45,786 nucleotides of DNA from a virus, in IMG/VR virus record IMGVR_UViG_3300050821_003278, positions 1-45,786 of that record. One strand, given 5' to 3'. Of this stretch, positions 6,422-13,402 are shown piece after piece (within the stretch, counting starts at the first letter, position 1; every line of letters starts with the position of its first letter). Below the pieces are notes generated by a model, which saw only the letters and a list, made by a program, of their open reading frames with translations, did no database searches and was not told where the DNA came from. Both the position numbers and the translations under genes were made by a program.

Positions 6422-6466
6422 CCCGGCCGCCGCGCAGCCAAACCCCCCAGGCGTGCGGCGGCCGGG
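6422..6466. terminator. long GC-rich inverted repeat
   Basis: CCCGGCCGCCGC (6422-6433) pairs perfectly with GCGGCGGCCGGG (6455-6466) across a 21-nt loop. It starts 3 nt after the stop at 6418 and ends 5 nt before the AGGAAGGAG ribosome binding site of the gene at 6489. It may terminate, attenuate or protect mRNA. A hairpin with the same outer arm lies at 6902-6949. Confidence 0.5.
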
Positions 6467-6488
6467 TCCACCAGGAAGGAGAAGCACG

Positions 6489-6878
6489 ATGAAGATCCTG
6501 CGCCGCGACCGCGGCCACGACCTGAAAGGCCCGAACAGCCCCTACCGGACCGAACGCATCGCCTACTGGGCCTGGCAGTGCGCCCGCCACCCCCTGTCCA
6601 TTCCGGCGCACCTGCTGCGACACACGGAAACCTTCCTGCGCCCCGACGGCAGCGACGTCAGCTCACTGTGGATCTACGGAGACCCCGACTCCGGACTGCC
6701 GCTGTACACCGGTGTCGACATCCCGGGCGCCACGATCTACGGCGACAGCACCGCGCTGCGGAATCTGGCCGCCGTGCTGACACTCCGCGCCGACCACTGC
6801 GACCGCGTCGCCGCCATGCACGACAGCGGTCGGCCGGTGACCCACGAGGACTGCATGCCGTCCGGCGCAGAGCACTGA
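6489..6878 (+). CDS. hypothetical protein with its own ribosome binding site
   Basis: 129 residues from the ATG at 6489, with a strong AGGAAGGAG upstream. It opens MKILRRDRGHDL, has W-A-W and SLWIYGD segments, and a D-S-T-A-L-R-N-L-A-A-V-L helix near the C-terminus. No catalytic or metal motif is evident. It sits alone between two long inverted repeats, unlike the overlapping genes around it, so it is probably a separately controlled unit. Confidence 0.6.
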   Translation: MKILRRDRGHDLKGPNSPYRTERIAYWAWQCARHPLSIPAHLLRHTETFLRPDGSDVSSLWIYGDPDSGLPLYTGVDIPGATIYGDSTALRNLAAVLTLRADHCDRVAAMHDSGRPVTHEDCMPSGAEH

Positions 6879-6901
6879 GCGACCCGCAGGACCCCCAGAC
6901 C

Positions 6902-6949
6902 CCCGGCCGTCACATCTGACCAACCCCAAGCGCCAGTGTGACGGCCGGG
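6902..6949. terminator. second long inverted repeat with the same outer arm
   Basis: CCCGGCCGTCACA (6902-6914) pairs perfectly with TGTGACGGCCGGG (6937-6949) across a 22-nt loop. Its outer CCCGGCCG/CGGCCGGG matches the hairpin at 6422-6466, so the gene between them is flanked by related structures. It lies between the stop at 6878 and the RBS at about 6964. Confidence 0.5.
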
Positions 6950-6980
6950 ATCCGAAACGTCGAGAGAGGAGCACCACCTC

Positions 6981-7277
6981 ATGGCCGTCATCGCCGTCTT
7001 CGGACTCCTGCTCGGCACCCTGCTCGCCGCCTTCGGGACCGCCGTCTACGTCACCAGCGCCGCCGGCGAACCCGACTTCGAGACCCTGCGCATCGCCCGC
7101 CTCCTGGCCGCGACCGGACGCCGCGTCGCCGGACCCGCACTCATGCTCTGGTTCGGCACCGGCCACACCGCCAACCCGCCGACCGCGCTCCTGCTTGTGA
7201 CCGCCGCCGTCACCGCCCTGGCCACCTACTCGACCAGGCCCGGTGCTCTGACGCACGCCGGAAGGCCGGTCGCATGA
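6981..7277 (+). CDS. small membrane protein upstream of the transfer-like genes
   Basis: 98 residues from the ATG at 6981, with GAGAGGAG about 10 nt upstream. There are three hydrophobic stretches: an N-terminal span (VIAVFGLLLGTLLAAFGTAV), a middle one (GPALMLWFG) and a C-terminal one (ALLLVTAAVTALA). Small membrane proteins commonly precede the DUF2637 and FtsK genes in actinomycete conjugative elements, where some act as spread proteins. That role is inferred from position only. Confidence 0.55.
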   Translation: MAVIAVFGLLLGTLLAAFGTAVYVTSAAGEPDFETLRIARLLAATGRRVAGPALMLWFGTGHTANPPTALLLVTAAVTALATYSTRPGALTHAGRPVA

Positions 7278-7299
7278 ACGTTCCAGCGAATACGGACTC

Positions 7300-7326
7300 T
7301 TCGACAATCGCGAATCGCGATAAGGT
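7300..7326 (+). promoter_or_regulatory. possible promoter/operator before the DUF2637-like gene
   Basis: The stretch 7278-7405 has weaker third-position bias than its surroundings and may be intergenic. It contains TTCGAC (7300-7305) and TAAGGT (7321-7326) with a 15-nt spacer, and between them TCGCGAATCGCGA, a self-complementary repeat. Spacing is short for a standard promoter, so support is weak. Confidence 0.25.
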
Positions 7327-7405
7327 AGACGAGCGCTTGGGGAAGCGAAACGCGACGGTCGAAGACCGCCGCGCCGCTTTGTTGCACATCGCTGTGAGGA
7401 GCGAC

Positions 7406-8317
7406 GTGAACAACCCCGATGGTAAAGCCAAGAAGCGCGGAAAGCCGAACACCACGACGGCGCCCGTCGCGCCCGTGCCAGAGAAGACCCGCCGCATCGT
7501 TCAGATCGGCGTCACCTTCGCGCTGCTGTGCGCCGCGGCACTGTCCGCGCCGACCCTCTACCTGTTCGCCAGGCTCATCGAGTTCCCGTCCGCGCTCGCA
7601 TGGCTGCTGCCCGCCTGCCTCGACGGGTACGCCGGCACGTCCATCTGGTTCGGGTCCCGCGTGGCCGTCGACCACCCGGCGCACCGCTCGGCCAAACGCA
7701 ACGCCCGCCTCGCCCTGGCCATGACCGTCGGCGCGAACGGCGGCTACCACCTCCTGATCCTCGCCGGCTCGATGCTCCCGCCGTGGGTGCGGATCGTGCT
7801 CCTGGTGGTCGTGTCCAGCCTGCCGCCGTTCATCGTCGACCGCCTGGTCCACCTCAACACGCTCGCCAGCGGGACCGCCGACGGCACCCTCGATGCCGCT
7901 GCCGCCGACACTCAGGCGCCGACGAAGCAGCGCCGCCCCGAAACGCCGACGGCACCCAGGACCGCCGACGTCATCGGCGCCACCGCCAGTGGCACCCCGC
8001 CGACGAAGGTGCCGCCGACGACAGTTGCCGTCGCCGACGAGACCGCCGATGGTACCGACACCGTCATCGACTTCGGTGCCGCCAGTGCCGCCGCACGCCT
8101 CAACATCGCCGACCGGGCCGCCGCCGCGCTGCCCCTGTATCGGCAGTACGTCCGCGCCAACAAGGTCAAGCCGTCGGCGCCACAACTCGCCGAGATCCTC
8201 GAGCGCGAGGGGCACGGAACCCTCGGCGTATCTCGCGCCCGCGACGTCCGCAAGGCCACCGAGGAGCTCTACGACGCCAACCCGAACGACCCCGAAGCGG
8301 CCAGGAAGGCGATCTGA
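7406..8317 (+). CDS. DUF2637-like membrane protein with a C-terminal HTH-like region
   Basis: 303 residues from the GTG at 7406, which has GAGGAG a few bases upstream. The alternative ATG at 7274 (ATGA overlap) would add 44 residues with less biased codons. The N-terminal part has spans around FALLCAAALSAPTLYLFA, AWLLPACLDGYAG and IVLLVVVSSLPPFIV, the pattern of DUF2637 proteins found beside FtsK-type transfer genes in Streptomyces elements. A Thr/Pro/Ala-rich linker follows. The last 70 or so residues (RAAAALPLYRQYV, QLAEILEREG) resemble an HTH used for recognition. The stop overlaps the next ATG by one base (TGATG). Probably a membrane partner of the translocase. Confidence 0.7.
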   Translation: MNNPDGKAKKRGKPNTTTAPVAPVPEKTRRIVQIGVTFALLCAAALSAPTLYLFARLIEFPSALAWLLPACLDGYAGTSIWFGSRVAVDHPAHRSAKRNARLALAMTVGANGGYHLLILAGSMLPPWVRIVLLVVVSSLPPFIVDRLVHLNTLASGTADGTLDAAAADTQAPTKQRRPETPTAPRTADVIGATASGTPPTKVPPTTVAVADETADGTDTVIDFGAASAAARLNIADRAAAALPLYRQYVRANKVKPSAPQLAEILEREGHGTLGVSRARDVRKATEELYDANPNDPEAARKAI

Positions 8318-10506
8318 TGGCCGCCGACACCACACGCCACAGCGCCACCACAGACCTTGATCTCCGACCCGGGTCGGCGGAACTGGTGTCCGACGAAGAC
8401 GATATGCAGTGGACCGACGACGCCCCGCAACTCCTGTCCGGGAACGTCATCCCAGCCCACAGCCCGTTCGCCCATGGGATCCACCCCGCCTATCAGGGCC
8501 TGCCGCTCCACGTCGCCGCACTCATCGACCACCACGAGCTGCCGCGGCCCGACCCGGAGATCATCGCCCTCATCCGGCGCTGGCACCTGTGGCCGGCCAT
8601 CGGGTCCTGCTCGTTCTCAGCGCTCGGCTGGTGGGCGAACCTGGAGCCCAACCACGTCTGGCTGATGCTGCCGTTCCTCGGGCTCGGCGTCCTGGGCCCG
8701 GTCGCCGGCTGGCTCGGGCACCTCGCCCACGGCGACGAAGCCGACCAGCACCTCACCCGCGGGCTGATCGTCGGCGGCGCCATCGGCATGTCCGGGGCCG
8801 CCGCCGTCGGCGCCGGGTTCTCCGGCTTCTCGGCGATGACCACCGCGCTCCTCGCCGCCGTCGGCACCCTCGGCTCGATCCAGTGGCGGCACCACCGCCG
8901 ACAGGCCGACCGCAACTTCATCATCGACTACACCGCCGCTGTCGCGACAGCGCCAATGCCGCCGGCGCCCATTGGCGGCACCGCGGCACCGATGGAGCTG
9001 ACGCAGCACGGGATCATGTCGGACGAGGCGCAGCGGCTGCACCAGGCGTTCGCCGCGATGGGCGTCTCCCCGATCACCGTGGACGTCATCCGCCGCTCCG
9101 GCCCCGACTCCTGGATGACCTTCGTGTACCTGCCCGAGTCCAAGTCGATGTCCCCGAAGACCCTCATCTCCCGGCTCGACGCCCTGCGGAACAACCTGCG
9201 CTGCCGGTCCGTCTCGGTGACGCCGACCGCCATCGGCAACCGGGTGCAGATCGCCGTCCAGGACGGCGCCGCCAGCCCGCTGTCCGAGACGATCCCCTGG
9301 GCCGGCCCGAACACCGACGACATCACCCAGCCGATCATCATCGGCAAGTTCGAGAACGGCGAACCCATCACCTTCAAACTCTCCGGCCGGCACACCATCT
9401 ACGCCGGAATCACCGAAGGCGGGAAATCCGGCGGCGTGAATGTCGCCGCCTGCTCCATCGCCGCGATGCGCAATGCCGTCATGGTCCTCATCGACTTGAA
9501 GCCGGGACAGCTGGAACTCGGCCCTTACGAGTCCGTCGCATACCGTTCGGCGGCGGGAATCGCCGACGCGACGCTTCTCCTGCAAGCCCTGATCGCCGCG
9601 ATGGACGCCCGCGGCGATCAGCTCAAGGCCGAACGCGAGGCCACCGGGCGCCCGGTCCGCGAGTGGGACCCGAACAACCCCAACCACGGCCCGGCCATCA
9701 TGGTGCTGATCGACGAACTCGCCGAGGCGCTGCGCCTGGACCCGAAGGTCTTCGAACTGTGGCTGCGGATCATGCAGGTCGGCCGGGCCCTGGGGATCTG
9801 GATCGTCGGCGCCACCCAGTCGCCGTCGGGCAAAGCCCTGGGCAACACCACCGACGGGTCCGGGCAGTTCACGAACATCGCCTGTTTCCGCACCAAGTCC
9901 GCCACCCAGACCAACGTCATCCTCGGCCCCGGCGCGCACGGCGACGGCTGGCGCGCCGACGAGACGACGCTCCCGGAGAAGGGCATGTTCCTGCCGCGCA
10001 CCCCGGAGTACCCGCAGCCGCACGTGGGCCGCGGCTGCTGGATCGACCCCGACCGGGTGATGGACGTCATCGCCGAATACAGGGACAAGCGGCCGGCGCT
10101 TGACGCCGGGACCGCGGAGGCGATGGAGACGATCCTGGGGGGCCGCTGCGACCCGTCGAACCCGACGCCGCCCGACGGCGGACGGCGCGCCGACGCGGTG
10201 GACGTCGCCAACGGCTACCACGCCGACGTCCGGTACCTGCACGCCGTGCCGGACCTGACGTACCCCGACGGCTCCACGGTCGAGGAGAAGGACCGCCAGG
10301 CGTGGAACCTGTTCATGTCGCTGGGGTCGTTGACGGTGTCGGAACTCCAGGCGCGCCGGCTCGTCGGCCTCACGTCGCCGACATCGGCCATGGCCATCCT
10401 GAGCTGCTTCGAGATCCACGACGGCGCGACACGGTCCCGCGACGAGGACGGACGCACCACACGGTTCACCTACACCCCGAAACAGAAGCAGCGGAAAGAC
10501 GCATGA
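8317..10506 (+). CDS. FtsK/SpoIIIE-TraB-like DNA translocase
   Basis: 729 residues. Hydrophobic segments at about residues 112-137 and 149-187 anchor it in the membrane. The motor domain follows, with Walker A GITEGGKSG (364-372) and Walker B IMVLIDELAE (D466, E467). An RTPEYPQPHVGRG segment precedes the C-terminal region, which may be a DNA-recognition or winged-helix part (ARRLVGLTSPTSAMAILSC). In actinomycete integrative conjugative elements a single FtsK-like protein moves double-stranded DNA between mycelia. Its close link to a DUF2637-like gene supports that role, although some phages also carry FtsK homologues. It overlaps the next gene by ATGA. Confidence 0.85.
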   Translation: MAADTTRHSATTDLDLRPGSAELVSDEDDMQWTDDAPQLLSGNVIPAHSPFAHGIHPAYQGLPLHVAALIDHHELPRPDPEIIALIRRWHLWPAIGSCSFSALGWWANLEPNHVWLMLPFLGLGVLGPVAGWLGHLAHGDEADQHLTRGLIVGGAIGMSGAAAVGAGFSGFSAMTTALLAAVGTLGSIQWRHHRRQADRNFIIDYTAAVATAPMPPAPIGGTAAPMELTQHGIMSDEAQRLHQAFAAMGVSPITVDVIRRSGPDSWMTFVYLPESKSMSPKTLISRLDALRNNLRCRSVSVTPTAIGNRVQIAVQDGAASPLSETIPWAGPNTDDITQPIIIGKFENGEPITFKLSGRHTIYAGITEGGKSGGVNVAACSIAAMRNAVMVLIDLKPGQLELGPYESVAYRSAAGIADATLLLQALIAAMDARGDQLKAEREATGRPVREWDPNNPNHGPAIMVLIDELAEALRLDPKVFELWLRIMQVGRALGIWIVGATQSPSGKALGNTTDGSGQFTNIACFRTKSATQTNVILGPGAHGDGWRADETTLPEKGMFLPRTPEYPQPHVGRGCWIDPDRVMDVIAEYRDKRPALDAGTAEAMETILGGRCDPSNPTPPDGGRRADAVDVANGYHADVRYLHAVPDLTYPDGSTVEEKDRQAWNLFMSLGSLTVSELQARRLVGLTSPTSAMAILSCFEIHDGATRSRDEDGRTTRFTYTPKQKQRKDA

Positions 10507-11240
10507 GCCGGCTGCGGAACCCCAGGAAAGCCGCCAAGCGCGAGATGCGCGCCCTCAAGACGTTCTACTCGCCCGGCCGCCTGCTGTCCCGCGCCGTCTT
10601 CAACGAGCCCACCTTCGGCCACCTCCGTAAGAAGATCGCCGGACCCACGACCGTCGCACGCATCACCCGCAACGCCGAAACCGGGAAGGTCACGTCCAAG
10701 GGCGTCCGCCGCACCGCCGAAGGATGGGCGATGACTCCGAAGAAGAAAAAGGCCGCACCGGAGAGCGGCACCGACAAACGCCGCGACGAACGGGACGCGG
10801 CACGGCAGTCCCGGCGCACCTCGGGCCGCGCGCCCGACATCTCCTCCGGCGACAAATCCCTGGCCCGGGACTTCAAGCAGGGCGCCGGCGGCCGGATGAA
10901 CGGCTCGGCCGCAGGCAAGAACGGCCTGCCGACGGTACGGCAGGCCACCGGGCTGACGCGCCTGGGCTGCCCGTGGTGCCGCTCGTCCGGGATGCGCCCC
11001 CTGTTCATCGGGGCCGGCCAGATCAAGACCGTCATCGCCGTGCAGCCGTGCAACCACCGCTGGTCGTCCCGGGACAACGGGCCCTCGCAGAAGCCGGCAG
11101 GCCCCAGAGACCAGTTCCTGTGCCCGCCGTGCGGGAACACCGGACAGCAGACCGTCACCACGACCCGTCACGCCGACGGTGCGGTTACCCGCGCGAAGAT
11201 TCGGTGCCTGACGTGCCAGGGCTGGATCGTCCACTGGTGA
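10503..11240 (+). CDS. zinc-ribbon protein downstream of the translocase
   Basis: 245 residues from the ATG in the ATGA overlap at 10503. The N-terminal half is very basic (TPKKKKAAPE, DKRRDERDAARQSRR) and probably disordered. The C-terminal half has two likely zinc sites: C-P-W-C with a following C-N-H, and C-P-P-C paired with C-L-T-C. The combination suggests a nucleic-acid-binding protein. Because it is co-transcribed with the FtsK-like gene it may assist DNA transfer; no named family was recognised. Confidence 0.6.
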   Translation: MSRLRNPRKAAKREMRALKTFYSPGRLLSRAVFNEPTFGHLRKKIAGPTTVARITRNAETGKVTSKGVRRTAEGWAMTPKKKKAAPESGTDKRRDERDAARQSRRTSGRAPDISSGDKSLARDFKQGAGGRMNGSAAGKNGLPTVRQATGLTRLGCPWCRSSGMRPLFIGAGQIKTVIAVQPCNHRWSSRDNGPSQKPAGPRDQFLCPPCGNTGQQTVTTTRHADGAVTRAKIRCLTCQGWIVHW

Positions 11241-11362
11241 TGGCCCGACTGCCCAACTTTCCCATTGCCTACCAGGCAGGCAACAGGACATCACTACCGG
11301 CGCCCGCGAACCGCAACCAGCATGGACGGCAGGAGACAAACCCCAGAGAAGGATCACAAGCT

Positions 11363-11749
11363 ATGACCGACATCACCATCACCTCGTTCGGCCACCTCCA
11401 CGGACCCGCGCCCGAAGCCGAGATCACCCTCGACCTGCGCCACCACTTCCGCGACCCGCACGTCAGCCCGGAACTACGCCACCTCACCGCCGACGACGAG
11501 GCGGTCCGCGAAGCAGTACGCACCACACCGGGAATCATGCCGCTCGTGGCCGCCGCCGCAGCGATGGCCCAGGCGTACCTGTCCGGACCGGGCGCGGCAG
11601 ACACGCCGGTGCGGATCGCCGCCGGATGCGCCGGCGGACGGCGCCGTGCCGCGTCCGTGGCGCTGGAGATCCGAGACGCGCTCGCGAAACTCGGAGTCGG
11701 CGCGACCATCGTCGACCGGGATTCGCACCGGGATGTCGTCGAGCGCTGA
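11363..11749 (+). CDS. stand-alone RapZ C-terminal-like domain
   Basis: 128 residues from the ATG at 11363 (upstream AGAAGGA). It parallels the C-terminal domain of RapZ. It begins I-T-S-F-G-H-L-H-G, continues with D-L-R-H-H-F-R-D-P-H and an L-T-A-D-D-E-A-V segment, then G-C-A-G-G-R-R-R-A-A-S-V in place of the RapZ GCTGGxHRSV loop, and ends with D-S-H-R-D-V. The N-terminal P-loop kinase-like half of RapZ is absent. RapZ is an RNA-binding adaptor, and its C-terminal half contacts RNA. What a lone domain does in a mobile element is unknown; RNA binding is inferred. Confidence 0.7.
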   Translation: MTDITITSFGHLHGPAPEAEITLDLRHHFRDPHVSPELRHLTADDEAVREAVRTTPGIMPLVAAAAAMAQAYLSGPGAADTPVRIAAGCAGGRRRAASVALEIRDALAKLGVGATIVDRDSHRDVVER

Positions 11750-11770
11750 CAGGAGGACGTAACGCGCAAG

Positions 11771-11790
11771 CCCCGTCGTTCACGGCGGGG
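11771..11790. repeat. left-end hairpin of TnpB element 2
   Basis: CCCCGTCG (11771-11778) pairs with CGGCGGGG (11783-11790), with one G-T wobble, around the loop TTCA, the same loop as in element 1. The stop codon of the minus-strand Phd-like gene (11780-11782) lies in the loop, again as in element 1. Confidence 0.75.
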
Positions 11791-11974
11791 TTAGCGCATC
11801 ACCTTCGGCGCGCGATTCCTGCCCGGTCCGCCGTTCCTGCCACCACGCATAGGGGACCAGCACGGCCCTGGGCTCACCGTTCTTCTCCACGACCGTGTGT
11901 TGGCCGAGGAAGTGCGCGGCATCGACGCGGCGCCCGAGTTGGTCGCGTAATTCGCGGGTTTGCATTCTCTCCAT
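11780..11974 (-). CDS. Phd/YefM-like antitoxin, divergent from tnpB
   Basis: 64 residues from the ATG at 11974; the ATG at 11965 is an alternative and the frame is open to 12007. The sequence T-R-E-L-R-D-Q-L-G-R-R-V, then V-V-E-K-N-G-E-P-R-A-V-L-V-P, is the Phd/YefM fold signature: an N-terminal DNA-binding and dimer region with the beta-turn N-G-E-P. The C-terminal toxin-binding tail is short and no toxin gene lies nearby. A minus-strand -10-like TACCAT ends 6 nt before 11974, suggesting a leaderless mRNA. Likely role: repressor of the shared promoter region with tnpB. Confidence 0.72.
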   Translation of the reverse strand: MERMQTRELRDQLGRRVDAAHFLGQHTVVEKNGEPRAVLVPYAWWQERRTGQESRAEGDALTPP

Positions 11975-11980
11975 GCGCCA

Positions 11981-12016
11981 ATGGTACAACCGGGTTCGAT
12001 GGTACACTTGGTACCA
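11981..12016. promoter_or_regulatory. overlapping divergent promoters with three TGGTAC-type operator repeats
   Basis: TACACT (12003-12008) lies 7 nt before the tnpB ATG. Minus-strand TACCAT (plus-strand ATGGTA, 11981-11986) lies 6 nt before the Phd-like ATG. Three related motifs overlap both boxes: TGGTACA at 11982-11988 and 12000-12006, and the palindrome TGGTACCA at 12009-12016. YefM-type antitoxins are known to bind TGTACA-core sites, so these are strong operator candidates. Confidence 0.6.
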
Positions 12017-13272
12017 TGCAGCTTCGGTACAACTTCCGCCTCGATCCGACGCCGGGCCAGGTCGCGGACCTGGCCCGCGCGTTCGGGTGCGCGCGGGTCG
12101 TGTTCAACGACGGACTGGCGCTGCGGCGCAAGTTGTATACCGAGGGTCTGCCGTATCTTCCGGACGTCGAGCTTCAGCGTCGCGTTGTCACAGAGGCCAA
12201 GCGGACCGACGAGCGGGCGTGGCTGGCCGAAGTGTCTTCGGTGGTGCTGGTCCAGGCCCTCGGGGACCTGCACGCCGCCTACCGGAACTTCTTCGCCTCG
12301 GCCGCCGGAAAGCGCAAGGGCCCGAAGGTCCGCGAACCCCGGTTCCGGTCCCGGAAGGACAACCGGCAGGCGATCCGGCTCACCCGCAACGGCTTCGGCC
12401 TGCGTGCCAACGGACGCCTGTACCTGGCGAAGATCGGCGAGGTTGCGGTTCGCTGGTCCCGCGAGCTGCCGTCGGACCCGTCCAGCGTGACGGTAGTCAA
12501 GGACGCCTCGGGCCGGTACTTCGCCTCGTTCGTCGTCCAAACCGACCCGGCGGCGGATCTCACCAGGTTCCCGCCGGACCCGGACGCCTACGCGGAGACA
12601 GGCATAGATCTCGGCCTCACCCACTTTGCGGTGCGTGACAACGGCGAGAAGATCGACGCGCCGAAGTTCCTGCGCAAGGCCGAGCGCCGCCTCAAACACC
12701 TCCAGCGATCCCTGGCCCGCAAACAGAAAGGCTCGAACAACCGCACCAAGGCCGTGCTCAAGGTCGCGAAAGCACACGTTGAGGTCGCCGATGCCCGCCG
12801 GGACTTCCACCACAAGCTCTCCACACAGATCATCCGCGAGAACCAAGCGGTGTACGTGGAAGACCTCGCGGTGAACGGCCTGGCCCGGACCAGACTGGCC
12901 AAGAGTGTCCACGACGCCGGCTGGTCCAGTTTCGTGAACATGCTGGAGTACAAGGCCGCCCGGTACGGCCGGACCTTCGCGAAGGTCGACCGGTGGGCGC
13001 CGACTTCGCAGGTGTGTTCTGCGTGCGGCGTGAAGGACGGACCGAAGCCGCTGAACGTCAGGGAGTGGACGTGCGCCGCGTGCGGTGCGGCCCTGGACCG
13101 GGATGTGAACGCGGCGAAGAACATCCTCACCCTTGGAAGGCAAGTCGCGGCGGGACGCGCCGAGACTCAAAACGCCTGTGGAGACCAGGTAAGACCGGGA
13201 CCCGTTCCGGCGCAGGTCCGTGAAGCAGGAACCCGCCGAGGCGATCGGGGAGCACCATGCCCGACGCGGTAG
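12016..13272 (+). CDS. tnpB: TnpB RNA-guided endonuclease (element 2)
   Basis: 418 residues from the ATG at 12016; the frame is open upstream to 11626 but that part overlaps other features. RuvC residues are D198 (TGIDLGLT), E282 (YVEDL) and D363 (LDRDVNAAKN). The zinc finger is C334-x2-C337 and C353-x2-C356. All catalytic residues are intact. The last 45 or so residues are low in structure and overlap the expected omega RNA. There is no RBS, and a -10-like box sits 7 nt upstream. Belongs to a different TnpB lineage from the gene at 4500 (N-terminus MQLRYNFRLDPTPGQ). Confidence 0.9.
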   Translation: MQLRYNFRLDPTPGQVADLARAFGCARVVFNDGLALRRKLYTEGLPYLPDVELQRRVVTEAKRTDERAWLAEVSSVVLVQALGDLHAAYRNFFASAAGKRKGPKVREPRFRSRKDNRQAIRLTRNGFGLRANGRLYLAKIGEVAVRWSRELPSDPSSVTVVKDASGRYFASFVVQTDPAADLTRFPPDPDAYAETGIDLGLTHFAVRDNGEKIDAPKFLRKAERRLKHLQRSLARKQKGSNNRTKAVLKVAKAHVEVADARRDFHHKLSTQIIRENQAVYVEDLAVNGLARTRLAKSVHDAGWSSFVNMLEYKAARYGRTFAKVDRWAPTSQVCSACGVKDGPKPLNVREWTCAACGAALDRDVNAAKNILTLGRQVAAGRAETQNACGDQVRPGPVPAQVREAGTRRGDRGAPCPTR

Positions 13273-13307
13273 GAATCCCCGCCCTGAAGGGCGGGGAGGA
13301 CGTCAAC
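13130..13307 (+). ncRNA. predicted omega (reRNA) scaffold of TnpB element 2
   Basis: Inferred by analogy with known TnpB systems: the tnpB 3' end plus the right-end hairpin would form the scaffold, and the flank from 13308 the guide. The C-terminal codons of tnpB here look constrained for something other than protein. The 5' limit is a guess. Confidence 0.35.
13277..13296. repeat. right-end hairpin of TnpB element 2
   Basis: CCCCGCCC (13277-13284) pairs perfectly with GGGCGGGG (13289-13296) around TGAA, 4 nt after the tnpB stop and just before GGACGTCAAC. The loop TGAA is the complement of the TTCA loop at the left end. Confidence 0.75.
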
Positions 13308-13402
13308 GGGCCGCGTGAACGGCGGTAGCCACACCGCTCCCGCCGCCCGCGCAGTCGGCCGGAACCGCCGACCGGCAACCCCCAACCGAAAGGAACACGA
13401 CC

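Larger units (their letters stand above)
11764..13307 (+). mobile_element. second TnpB-only transposon, with a divergent Phd/YefM gene
   Basis: Subterminal hairpins at 11771-11790 and 13277-13296 bracket a minus-strand Phd/YefM-like gene and a complete tnpB. The left flank ends GTAAC (11759-11763) and the right end reads GGACGTCAAC (13298-13307), the same final GTCAAC as element 1. It lies 14 nt after the RapZ-like stop, so it breaks no gene. No tnpA is present. Boundaries rest on comparison with element 1. The two TnpBs are not close relatives, so these are independent insertions. Confidence 0.75.

Noticed and set aside
8617-10419. A 600-codon minus-strand frame opposite the FtsK-like gene
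   Set aside because: Composition is Gly/Arg/Val/Asp-rich and typical of antisense to GC3-biased coding DNA; there is no RBS and no domain.
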